A stretch of 64,000 bases of DNA from contig NZ_PVBQ01000003.1 in assembly GCF_002980525.1 (NCBI RefSeq), positions 310,001-374,000 of the forward strand, written 5' to 3'. This document shows positions 36,905 to 43,764 of this stretch, in pieces; position 1 is the stretch's first letter; every line of letters begins with the position of its first letter. The stretch comes from Sphingobacterium haloxyli. Its GTDB lineage: Bacteria > Bacteroidota > Bacteroidia > Sphingobacteriales > Sphingobacteriaceae. A program made the translations under genes and the position numbers. The notes under the pieces were generated by a model, which saw only the letters and a program-made list of their open reading frames with translations, ran no database searches and had not been told where the DNA came from.

Positions 36905-36936
36905 TTACCGAGGATTTACCGTGTATTCCTCGGTAA
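36905..36936. repeat. 10-bp inverted repeat in the ubiE-dnaB spacer
   Basis: TTACCGAGGA and TCCTCGGTAA are exact mirror arms with a 12-base loop that itself contains TTACCG. Related TACCG words recur on both sides. No T run follows, so it is not an obvious terminator. Confidence 0.6.
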
Positions 36937-37177
36937 ACTCCCGGTAGATTCACGTTAACGGGCGAACAAGGTTCGAATGTGGTCGAAAGAAAGTTCAAAT
37001 ATAAGACGAATGAAGAGTGGAGGATATGCATTAAACCTCATTAACTGTTTGGTACTTAATCTAAAGGATGCAGGTAAGCCTATTTTTTCTTTAAGTAATA
37101 CCCAATTACAGTTTTTAACACCCTCTGGATTTGTTAACATTTATATAACTTATTGGCTTAAAAGAGACTTTTTTTAG

Positions 37178-37211
37178 TTTCCACACGTTGTTAACAACGT
37201 GGTGTGGAAAA
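37178..37211. repeat. Nested palindrome with DnaA-box-like arms upstream of dnaB
   Basis: CACGTTGTTAACAACGTG (37184-37201) is a perfect 18-bp palindrome. Outside and partly overlapping it, TTTCCACAC (37178-37186) and GTGTGGAAA (37202-37210) are exact mirror arms. TTTTCCACA on the minus strand (37203-37211) differs from the DnaA box TTATNCACA at one position. It may bind a dimeric regulator or DnaA. Confidence 0.65.
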
Positions 37212-37294
37212 CATTTGTATTGAAAGCCGTATCCGCAAGGGAGTTATAACTGGCCTTTTTTGCGCTACTTAGATAGTGTGTACAAATAGTTAGA

Positions 37295-37322
37295 TTGTTC
37301 CTGTTTATTTTTTATATTTTTG
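37295..37322 (+). promoter_or_regulatory. Promoter of dnaB
   Basis: TATTTTTG at 37315-37322 matches the -7 consensus, with a weak -33-like TTG at 37295-37297. The ATG follows 49 bases after the -7 box. Confidence 0.45.
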
Positions 37323-37371
37323 TTACTTCGTTACGATCAGCACTAACAATAAACAGAAGAAATTTTTTGGA

Positions 37372-38952
37372 ATGGCGATAGAGAATGAATTTTCGAACAA
37401 TGCAGGGGGCAAAACTTCTTTTGCTAAGAAACGGACTAGTCTTAATAACTTAGTCAGTGGATTGGGTAAATTGCCTCCGCAAGCCTTGGATTTGGAAGAA
37501 GCTGTTTTGGGAGCCCTGATGTTGGAGAAAAATGCGCTTAGCGAAGTCATCGATATCCTTAAACCGGACTCATTCTATAAAGAGGCTCATCAGAAAATAT
37601 ACGAAGCCATATTTAATTTGTTTCAGCATACTTCACCTATTGACTTATTAACGGTCACTGCCGAGCTCAGAAAAATGGGCGCATTGGAAATGGTGGGAGG
37701 GGCATATTATATAACACAATTGACGGATAGGGTTGTTTCCGCCGCGAATATAGAGTACCACGCCCGTATAATTTCCCAAAAATACATTCAGCGCGAGCTT
37801 ATCAAAGTATCCACGGAAATTATCAATAACTCTTACGACGAAACGACGGATATATTTGATTTGCTGGACCATGCCGAGAAATCACTATTTGATATCGCTC
37901 AAAATAATTTGCGTCGTGATTCGCGAAAAATGGACGACATAATGCGGGAAGCAATCACCAATTTAGAAGCGCTTCGTGACCGTACGGACGGATTGACCGG
38001 TATTCCTTCTGGATTAACGGCGTTAGACCGCATGACATCTGGTTGGCAGCCCTCCGACTTGGTCATTATTGCTGCACGTCCTGCCATGGGGAAAACAGCG
38101 TTTGTATTATCGGTCGCACGAAATGCGGCGGTAGACCACCAACGTCCGGTGGCGGTGTTCTCACTGGAGATGTCGTCAGTGCAGTTAGTTAATCGTCTGA
38201 TAGCTGGCGAAACAGAAATCGAACAGGAAAAGCTAAAAAAAGGAAACCTTGCCGACCATGAGTGGCAACAATTGCATTCCCGGATAGGGAGATTAACAGA
38301 AGCACCTCTTATCATTGATGACACGCCGGCGCTAAATGTTTTCGAATTCCGGGCGAAATGTCGACGTTTGAAAGCTCAACATGATATTCAAATGGTAATT
38401 GTGGATTATCTACAGTTAATGCATGGAAAAAGTGAAGGAAAAGGCGGAGGTAATCGCGAACAGGAGATCGGTAGCATATCCCGTGCGCTGAAGTCTGTTG
38501 CGAAAGAGCTGAACATCCCAGTATTAGCCCTTTCTCAGTTAAGCCGCGCGGTGGAATCACGTCCAGGAAATAGTAAACGCCCCATGTTGTCAGATTTGCG
38601 GGAGTCGGGATCTATCGAGCAGGACGCGGATATGGTGCTATTCCTTTATCGACCAGAGTATTATGGGCTCACGGAAGACGAAGAGGGACGTCCTACCGCA
38701 GGGGTGGGCGAGGTTATTATAGCGAAGCATCGGAATGGTGAGACAGGTATTGTACCGTTGCGTTTCATCGGGAAATACGTTAAATTCGTGGATTTAGAAG
38801 AGGATTTCGGAGGTGCGGATTCCTTTGCAGGAGGAGATAACTTTTCTGCAATGGGGCCTTCTGATGCTTTTGGTGGAGCAGATGGTTTTGGTGGCGGAGG
38901 CATTACCATGCCTTCACGAATGAACGATATGCCGGACGACGCTCCGTTTTAA
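37372..38952 (+). CDS. dnaB: Replicative DNA helicase
   Basis: Hexameric helicase that unwinds DNA at the fork; 526 residues, somewhat long. A basic N-terminal extension (about 1-30) precedes the DnaB N-domain (LPPQALDLEEAVLGALMLEKNAL). The RecA-like motor has Walker A (ARPAMGKTAF, about 239-248), Walker B (MVIVDYLQLM, about 341-350) and DnaB motif 4 (LRESGSIEQDADMVLFLYRPEYY). The C-terminal 50 residues are Gly/Ala/Asp/Phe-rich with repeats such as DAFGGADGFGGGG, a low-complexity tail likely to be disordered. No intein is present. It has its own promoter and terminator. Confidence 0.96.
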   Translation: MAIENEFSNNAGGKTSFAKKRTSLNNLVSGLGKLPPQALDLEEAVLGALMLEKNALSEVIDILKPDSFYKEAHQKIYEAIFNLFQHTSPIDLLTVTAELRKMGALEMVGGAYYITQLTDRVVSAANIEYHARIISQKYIQRELIKVSTEIINNSYDETTDIFDLLDHAEKSLFDIAQNNLRRDSRKMDDIMREAITNLEALRDRTDGLTGIPSGLTALDRMTSGWQPSDLVIIAARPAMGKTAFVLSVARNAAVDHQRPVAVFSLEMSSVQLVNRLIAGETEIEQEKLKKGNLADHEWQQLHSRIGRLTEAPLIIDDTPALNVFEFRAKCRRLKAQHDIQMVIVDYLQLMHGKSEGKGGGNREQEIGSISRALKSVAKELNIPVLALSQLSRAVESRPGNSKRPMLSDLRESGSIEQDADMVLFLYRPEYYGLTEDEEGRPTAGVGEVIIAKHRNGETGIVPLRFIGKYVKFVDLEEDFGGADSFAGGDNFSAMGPSDAFGGADGFGGGGITMPSRMNDMPDDAPF

Positions 38953-38961
38953 AATTAATAA

Positions 38962-38986
38962 AAAAGCCTACATACCGTAGGCTTTT
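38962..38986 (+). terminator. Terminator of dnaB
   Basis: 10-bp perfect stem (38962-38971 with 38977-38986) and a 5-base loop. It begins 10 bases after the dnaB stop. Confidence 0.85.
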
Positions 38987-39020
38987 CACTAAACTAAACA
39001 TTGAAACAAATACCCGGTTC

Positions 39021-39446
39021 CTATGGGTAAGTCGTTACCACTTTACTTACTTTCCACCCGTCTTGGCTGTGGTTCAGTGTAATGTAATCTATACGTGTGA
39101 AATTATCGAATTTCATGATGGCTTTAGCGACACATGCTTTACCACACTCATCAAGCATCTCGTAGGTCGTTTCACAATTGAATCTCAAACCTTTGTTCTT
39201 CTTTAAAAAACTAGTGTACGTCTTTTTGTTGTAGCATACATTGTTAGCGGTGTTTCGGTATTCGAAGTCGTCCGAAAACAGGAACTTGTTGAATTCAATG
39301 CTGCCAGCGGTTGCCGCCTCGAGATAAGTAAGGACGATGTTGATCGAATTAAGATCTCGCAGAGGGTTGACTTTTTTGGCTGCAAAAGAATTGAATGATG
39401 TCAGCACAATAAATGCTGTTGCGATGGTTGCGAATGTCGTTTTCAT
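39021..39446 (-). CDS. Small secreted protein, NTF2-like (putative)
   Basis: 141 residues with a clear Sec signal peptide (MKTTFATIATAFIVLTSFNSFA). The mature part (about 120 residues) starts with an NTF2-like helix (NSINIVLTYLEAATAGSIEFNKFLFSDDFEYRN) and ends in a strand pattern with GWKVSKVV, as in small NTF2/lumazine-binding-like proteins of Bacteroidota. Four Cys (CYN, NCET, ECGKAC) could form disulfides outside the cytoplasm. Function unknown; the NTF2 assignment rests on pattern alone. Confidence 0.75.
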   Translation of the reverse strand: MKTTFATIATAFIVLTSFNSFAAKKVNPLRDLNSINIVLTYLEAATAGSIEFNKFLFSDDFEYRNTANNVCYNKKTYTSFLKKNKGLRFNCETTYEMLDECGKACVAKAIMKFDNFTRIDYITLNHSQDGWKVSKVVTTYP

Positions 39447-39505
39447 TGTATTAAGTTTTTAATGTGTATAATATTTATCTTCCTTTTTCTGATCTATTGA
39501 TGATT

Positions 39506-39536
39506 CAAAGTTAGCTGCATGCTGTATAGAACGAAA
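39506..39536 (-). promoter_or_regulatory. Promoter of the NTF2-like gene
   Basis: Minus-strand TAACTTTG (39506-39513) is an exact -7 box, with TTTCG at 39532-39536 as a partial -33 element 18 bases away. It gives a leader of about 50 bases. Confidence 0.5.
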
Positions 39537-39795
39537 CTTCAATTAGACCAGTATTTGATATTTCTCGGTAAAGCCAGCCTAATGCTCGGTGAAATTTTTT
39601 GCTGATTATCATTATGGTTTTATTGTCCATATCTTCTGTCCGATACTATCCAATCGCATTGCCAAAAAATGAAATGTTTCATTATGAGCTATTTGTGATT
39701 TTCTTTGTTTTGCAGGTTGTTCGGATATGAACAAAAGGTGTGCGTATGTGGACGTATCATCTTTAATGAGTTTGGAAGGTGTTTACTACAGGATG

Positions 39796-39827
39796 TTTTT
39801 TCTTCCGGTTAATTCTTTATATTTTTG
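39796..39827 (+). promoter_or_regulatory. Promoter of metA
   Basis: TATTTTTG at 39820-39827 matches -7; a T-rich TTTT at 39796-39799 occupies the -33 position at a 20-base distance. Confidence 0.45.
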
Positions 39828-39865
39828 CAGTCAGTTTTTAGATCAACTTAAGCGAGGGAAATAGT

Positions 39866-40810
39866 ATGCCAGTCAAGATACCAGATAATCTTCCAGCTAT
39901 TCAACTTTTGGAGAAAGAGAATATATTTGTGATGAGCGATTTACAAGCTGCGGCACAGGACATTCGCCCGTTGCGTGTGCTTATTCTTAATCTAATGCCC
40001 CTTAAGATAACGACGGAGACTGATTTCATAAGGCTGTTGTCCAACAATCCTTTACAAGTCGAAATAGAATTTGTACGGCTGGACACCCATACTTCAAAAA
40101 ATACACCTGAGGAGCATTTGGAAATGTTTTACAAGGGATTTAGTGAAGTGCGCGATGATTTCTATGATGGTATGATCATCACCGGAGCACCGGTGGAGAT
40201 GATGGATTTTGAGGCAGTATCTTATTGGGAGGAGATTAAGAGCATATTTGATTGGGCGAGAACCCATGTTACTTCCACATTATATATCTGTTGGGCTTCT
40301 CAAGCGGCGCTCTATCATTTCTACGGTGTAGAGAAATCGCCTTTAGAAGAAAAATTGTTCGGCGTATTCAAGCATACGGCTACCGAGAAACGGCATCCGC
40401 TATTCAGGGGGTTTGATGATGAATTTTTTATTCCCCACAGTCGTCACACTACTATATTAAAAACATCGGTAACAAATAGGAATGAGATCTCTATTTTGTC
40501 CGAATCAAGTGACGCAGGGCTTGCTATTCTTTCTTCTAGAGGAGGGCGCGAGTTCTATTTCACCGGTCATTCTGAATATGCACCGCTCACCTTGGATGAT
40601 GAATATAGGAGAGACTTGGAAAAAGGACTAAACATTGTTATGCCAACTGATTATTATGTGGATAATAATCCCGATAACCCCCCGTTGGTGCGCTGGACAA
40701 GCCATGCGAACTTATTATTCAACAATTGGCTGAATTACTACGTTTACCAAGCAACGCCATTTGATTTAAAAGACGTCCCAAATCTGGGGGAGATCAAGCT
40801 ACAGGGGTAA
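39866..40810 (+). CDS. metA: Homoserine O-acyltransferase MetA (predicted acetyl-CoA specific)
   Basis: First committed step of methionine synthesis: acylation of homoserine. 314 residues; catalytic Cys142 in ICWASQAALYHFYG, the catalytic His in the GHSEYAPLTLDDEY segment, and the conserved PHSRHT. Numbering aligns with E. coli MetA, where residue 111 controls acyl choice. Here GAPVEMMDF gives Glu111, the residue found in acetyl-CoA-using MetA enzymes, not the Gly111 of succinyl-CoA enzymes. So O-acetylhomoserine is the likely product despite the usual 'succinyltransferase' name. It has its own promoter and a strong terminator. Confidence 0.95.
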   Translation: MPVKIPDNLPAIQLLEKENIFVMSDLQAAAQDIRPLRVLILNLMPLKITTETDFIRLLSNNPLQVEIEFVRLDTHTSKNTPEEHLEMFYKGFSEVRDDFYDGMIITGAPVEMMDFEAVSYWEEIKSIFDWARTHVTSTLYICWASQAALYHFYGVEKSPLEEKLFGVFKHTATEKRHPLFRGFDDEFFIPHSRHTTILKTSVTNRNEISILSESSDAGLAILSSRGGREFYFTGHSEYAPLTLDDEYRRDLEKGLNIVMPTDYYVDNNPDNPPLVRWTSHANLLFNNWLNYYVYQATPFDLKDVPNLGEIKLQG

Positions 40811-40857
40811 TGCTGATCGGCTTCGTAAAGGGTACGGTTCGAAAGAATAAAAGGAAG

Positions 40858-40898
40858 TAGTCAGGTACGCGGCACGCCCGGTTTCCGCGACCTGACTA
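40858..40898 (+). terminator. Terminator of metA
   Basis: TAGTCAGGT (40858-40866) pairs with ACCTGACTA (40890-40898). Inside, CGCGG (40868-40872) pairs with CCGCG (40885-40889), giving 14 bp with a one-base bulge. A run of Ts follows. Confidence 0.85.
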
Positions 40899-41400
40899 TT
40901 TTTCTCCCTCCGATGTTTCCATAAAGATGTCTTTCCGTCCTCTTCATTATCATATCGTCTTCTAGACATCAGAAACATACACAATGACTTTCTTCTTTCA
41001 CGGTGATGCCAAATTGTATATTTAAATTTTTACCTCCAAATAAAACTGAAGAACGCATATTTACCGGGGTATATGGTTGTTTTTACGGGTGGGTAATTGG
41101 ATAAGTTTTCTCCTGTAGATACTTGATGTATACAGAATCAGTTGGGTGGTAATTTTGTTTATGGGGCAAATTATCGTTGAATCGATGACTAAACCTTCTT
41201 TTTTGGGTATATACTATTTTATAGTGTACTTTTATATGTTAGTCACTAAGATCATATACATTGTCCCTACATATTTTTATCTTCAAAAGATTTACTTAAT
41301 TTTTTGGTGGATTTCATGGAACTCCGATCCGGACGGAGATATGGGCATGGGAACTGACCAGGCCATGAAGGTATAATAATGAACACTTAAATTGAAAAAC
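40899..41400. other. Gene-poor AT-rich spacer before the small-peptide ORF
   Basis: No credible gene. A 76-codon frame from a GTG at 41146 is hydrophobic, low in coding character and unlikely to be real. Nested inverted repeats at 40913-40978 (ATGTTTC/GAAACAT and GATGTC/GACATC) could fold into an RNA. TATTTTTA at 41272-41279 is one mismatch from a -7 box and could drive the peptide ORF, with about 120 bases of leader; no -33 element is visible. Confidence 0.45.
40913..40978. repeat. Nested inverted repeats downstream of the metA terminator
   Basis: ATGTTTC (40913-40919) mirrors GAAACAT (40972-40978), and GATGTC (40926-40931) mirrors GACATC (40965-40970). The four arms are nested in the right order to form one imperfect hairpin with a loop of about 33 bases. 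No T run follows. Confidence 0.4.
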
Positions 41401-41550
41401 ATGAAGATTTTAAAAGTATGGTTACGTAAGGCTAAGGCACAAGTAATTACAGGGCGTCGCGCACAGGTGGCTTTGCCAACAATGGTCGCATTTTGGGATG
41501 CTGAAGCTTCGTCAAAGAAGGAGCCCAAATGTTTTTTCAGGACAATCTAA
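41401..41550 (+). CDS. Small basic peptide ORF, 49 residues (putative precursor peptide)
   Basis: Not recognised. The frame runs ATG 41401 to TAA 41548-41550, preceded by an A-rich stretch typical of Bacteroidota starts. The N-terminal third (MKILKVWLRKAKAQVITGRR) is basic and amphipathic with hydrophobic residues every three to four positions. The middle is hydrophobic/aromatic (QVALPTMVAFWDAE) and the tail is charged with a single Cys (KKEPKCFFRTI). There is no cleavable Sec signal. It is followed 84 bases later by a divergent LpxL-fold protein, then a LytS kinase and a LytTR regulator. A signalling or modified peptide is an inference from this layout; a chance ORF cannot be excluded. Confidence 0.45.
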   Translation: MKILKVWLRKAKAQVITGRRAQVALPTMVAFWDAEASSKKEPKCFFRTI

Positions 41551-41634
41551 ATTAGCTGTGGAAAGCCTGGCTTGGCATACTGACGGTCAGGTTTTCTTTT
41601 ACTCTGAATTTCAAATATTTCAATAGAAACCTGC

Positions 41635-42630
41635 ATGATAATGGATTTTTTGGAAAGAAGCAAAGCAAGCAAGAATGATGTAGCAACCTCTTGGTTATAT
41701 GCGTTATTTGCAGCTAACCTGTATAGGTTCTGTCCTCACATAGATACAAGCAGTTATTCGGATATTTATCGACGCCTAGTGGCGTCTAGGTATCGTGCTT
41801 CGGACGATCAATTGTCGGAAGCATTGCCGATCAAACAAGAAGTTTTGGCTAAGTTGACATCATATATCGGGCAGATTAAGGATCGGCCTGGTATTGTAGC
41901 TACCTTCCATACCGGCTCATATCGGCTGCTTAACCGCGTTATGTGTATGCAGGGACTACAGGTGGCTGTCGTTATGTCTAGCGATATTATAGCCGACCAA
42001 GGTGAGTTTTTGTATGCGCAGCACGCGAAAATGGAAAATGCCGGTGCATTAAGATTGATTGATGCGGACGCGAGCAATTGTCTTATCAAGCTATTGGGCG
42101 CGTTGAAAAATGGCTATCATGTGTTGGTATATATGGACGGAAATCACGGATCAGTTACCGCAGAAGATGGGACAGATAACGAAAAAGTGCCGTTTTTTGA
42201 TTGTAATCTTCTTGTACGTAAGGGTTTAGCTGTGTTATCATATAAACGGAACATCCCCATTTATCCTATTCTTTCTTCTTTAGACGATCAAGGCGATACA
42301 TTTTATAGAAGTTATCCTACAATTTATCCAAATACCCAAGAAGCGTTGGAGCACTATATATCGCGCGTTTTTCGGTCGCTATATGCACATTTACAGGAGG
42401 TTATATCCCGGAATCCAGAAGTGTGGGAAGGATGGTTATATGTTCATACGATGCCACGAACGCAGGAACAAAGTAACAAAAGGAGGCGGTACCAGTCATA
42501 CTGGCCCTGTCGGGTTGGAACTCGATATTATATGATGATTAGTCCTCGATACACTTGTCAGGAAATTGGAAAACTGTCTTTCTTGTGTATGCGTAAGTGG
42601 AAACATTTAACGAGACAGATGAAGAATTGA
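41635..42630 (+). CDS. Divergent LpxL/HtrB-fold acyltransferase-like protein
   Basis: 331 residues (a second ATG lies two codons in). The pattern follows the LpxL/HtrB (LABLAT) family. The GIVATFHTGSYRLL segment (His92) aligns with the H-x4-D/E block, LLGALKNGYHVLVYMDGN (about 155-172) with the second block, and KVPFFDCNLLVRKGLAVLSYKRNIPIYPIL (about 185-215) with the third. The catalytic acid position holds Arg97 (H-T-G-S-Y-R), so ordinary acyl transfer is uncertain. There is no N-terminal membrane anchor, unlike true LpxL, and the C-terminus is basic. It is flanked by a peptide ORF and a two-component system. It might modify the peptide or a lipid; function unknown. Confidence 0.65.
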   Translation: MIMDFLERSKASKNDVATSWLYALFAANLYRFCPHIDTSSYSDIYRRLVASRYRASDDQLSEALPIKQEVLAKLTSYIGQIKDRPGIVATFHTGSYRLLNRVMCMQGLQVAVVMSSDIIADQGEFLYAQHAKMENAGALRLIDADASNCLIKLLGALKNGYHVLVYMDGNHGSVTAEDGTDNEKVPFFDCNLLVRKGLAVLSYKRNIPIYPILSSLDDQGDTFYRSYPTIYPNTQEALEHYISRVFRSLYAHLQEVISRNPEVWEGWLYVHTMPRTQEQSNKRRRYQSYWPCRVGTRYYMMISPRYTCQEIGKLSFLCMRKWKHLTRQMKN

Positions 42631-42708
42631 TTTTTTTTAGTAATTTTAGCGGGAGAAAGCTTGTTTTAACACCTCAGGTTATGTTAAACACTGCCTTATT
42701 TAACCGCG

Positions 42709-43764
42709 ATGAAGAAAGTTACTGAACTTAAAGTTCCTGTTCATATCCTCATCCATCTATTGGGGTGGGTGGTTTACTATTGGCTAACCGTTTCACGTAA
42801 TCAAAGCCAGTTTGAAGGAAATATATATCTGGCAGTCGGAAGTTTCCTTTTGCTCTATATCCCCCTTTTCTATACCGTTTGGTTTATTATTGGGTATAGT
42901 GCGGCTGGACGTGCTTGGAAATACTGCTTTTTGATGTTGTTTCTACTTTATCCAGCATTGGTGAGCATAGCTTATTTGATGATTTACAAGTTGTTTCCGA
43001 TATATGGAGTCGTATTTTACAACAGCGAATACAGGCTAACGTGGAGTGACCTTTTCTCTACATGGATTGCGGAATACTGTAAGCTACTGTCACATGTTTT
43101 TCTGTTTAGACTAATTATATGGGGCATTCGATCCATCGCTATTCTCAAGGAGCAGCAAAGCGAAAACAGCGAATTAAAAGAGCAACACTTACGTTTTGTA
43201 TTAGATGGTCATTTTCAATATAACGTCCTTTCGGCTATAGCAAATCAACTCGCACTGAAAGGAAATTGGGAATTTGCCCGATCATTGGGCAGATTAGGGA
43301 GTGTCCAGCGCTATAGTTATGAAAACACACAAGCCCGCCTTACAATGATCAGCTTGCGAGAAGAGATCAATCAAGTAGAAAGTCTGATCGATGTTATACG
43401 TCTTCAACATGGCAGTAATGATGTGGTAGAGTATGTGAAGAAGGGTACACTGGAGGGACATAAGGTACCGCCTGTTTTATTGTTGAGTTTTATGGACAAC
43501 GTCTTGAAATATGCTTCCGTCAAGGGGGGAGGACGCTCCATTAAAATATTACTAGATTGTAAAGACAACATGTTTACATTTGTTGCCATCAATAAATTCG
43601 AAGGCAAACGACGGTTTCGACGTAGCAGTGGGATAGGGCTATCAAATGTTCAAGAGCGATTAGATCTTTTAGCACAACAGCGATATAACTTGCGCTATGG
43701 TAAGCGTCTAGGATATTTCTTCGTAGAATTGACAATTAAACAAAGTGTGCATGGGTCGGCCTAG
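42709..43764 (+). CDS. LytS-type sensor histidine kinase
   Basis: 351 residues. Four hydrophobic membrane segments (about 11-28, 40-63, 72-103, 124-141) lead into a short coiled coil and a His_kinase domain. The phospho-acceptor is His168 in LDGHFQYNVLSAI, a diverged form of the usual NPHFLFNxLNxI. The N box is MDNVLKYAS (about 262-270), and GIGLSNVQERLDLL (about 312-325) is the G box. There is no PAS or other sensor domain, so the ligand probably binds the membrane part. The downstream LytTR regulator overlaps its 3' end, so the two form one coupled two-component system. Confidence 0.88.
   Translation: MKKVTELKVPVHILIHLLGWVVYYWLTVSRNQSQFEGNIYLAVGSFLLLYIPLFYTVWFIIGYSAAGRAWKYCFLMLFLLYPALVSIAYLMIYKLFPIYGVVFYNSEYRLTWSDLFSTWIAEYCKLLSHVFLFRLIIWGIRSIAILKEQQSENSELKEQHLRFVLDGHFQYNVLSAIANQLALKGNWEFARSLGRLGSVQRYSYENTQARLTMISLREEINQVESLIDVIRLQHGSNDVVEYVKKGTLEGHKVPPVLLLSFMDNVLKYASVKGGGRSIKILLDCKDNMFTFVAINKFEGKRRFRRSSGIGLSNVQERLDLLAQQRYNLRYGKRLGYFFVELTIKQSVHGSA

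Larger units (their letters stand above)
36772..37371. other. 600-base non-coding region between divergent ubiE and dnaB
   Basis: No convincing gene; a 71-codon minus-strand frame (36816-37031) lacks any recognisable or coding-like character. It holds a 10-bp inverted repeat (36905-36914 with 36927-36936), an AT-rich stretch around 37090-37180, and a long palindrome at 37178-37211 with DnaA-box-like ends. One further DnaA-box-like 9-mer on the minus strand (37277-37285, one mismatch to TTATNCACA) and the dnaB promoter complete it. A replication-origin-like or regulatory role is possible. Confidence 0.5.
39447..39865. other. 419-base divergent spacer upstream of metA
   Basis: Non-coding. It contains the minus-strand promoter just described and the metA promoter near its right end. 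Only about 39 bases separate the metA -7 box from the ATG, so there is no room for a SAM riboswitch. Nothing else recognised in the middle part. Confidence 0.6.

Noticed and set aside
36816..37031. 71-codon minus-strand frame in the ubiE-dnaB spacer
   Set aside because: No recognisable domain, no good start context, and it spans the inverted repeat at 36905-36936; treated as non-coding.
39828..39865. SAM riboswitch upstream of metA
   Set aside because: The putative -7 box is only about 39 bases from the ATG; no space for an aptamer.
41146..41376. 76-codon frame with a GTG start before the peptide ORF
   Set aside because: Extremely hydrophobic/aromatic composition as expected for random AT-rich DNA, GTG start with no ribosome-binding context, no family. 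Its last ~20 codons (DPDGDMGMGTDQAM) look more peptide-like, but that is too little to call.
9936..41786. Recurring word GACGCCTAG (near 9939, 22722 and 41771)
   Set aside because: Three copies, one inside a coding region, without longer shared flanks; consistent with chance.
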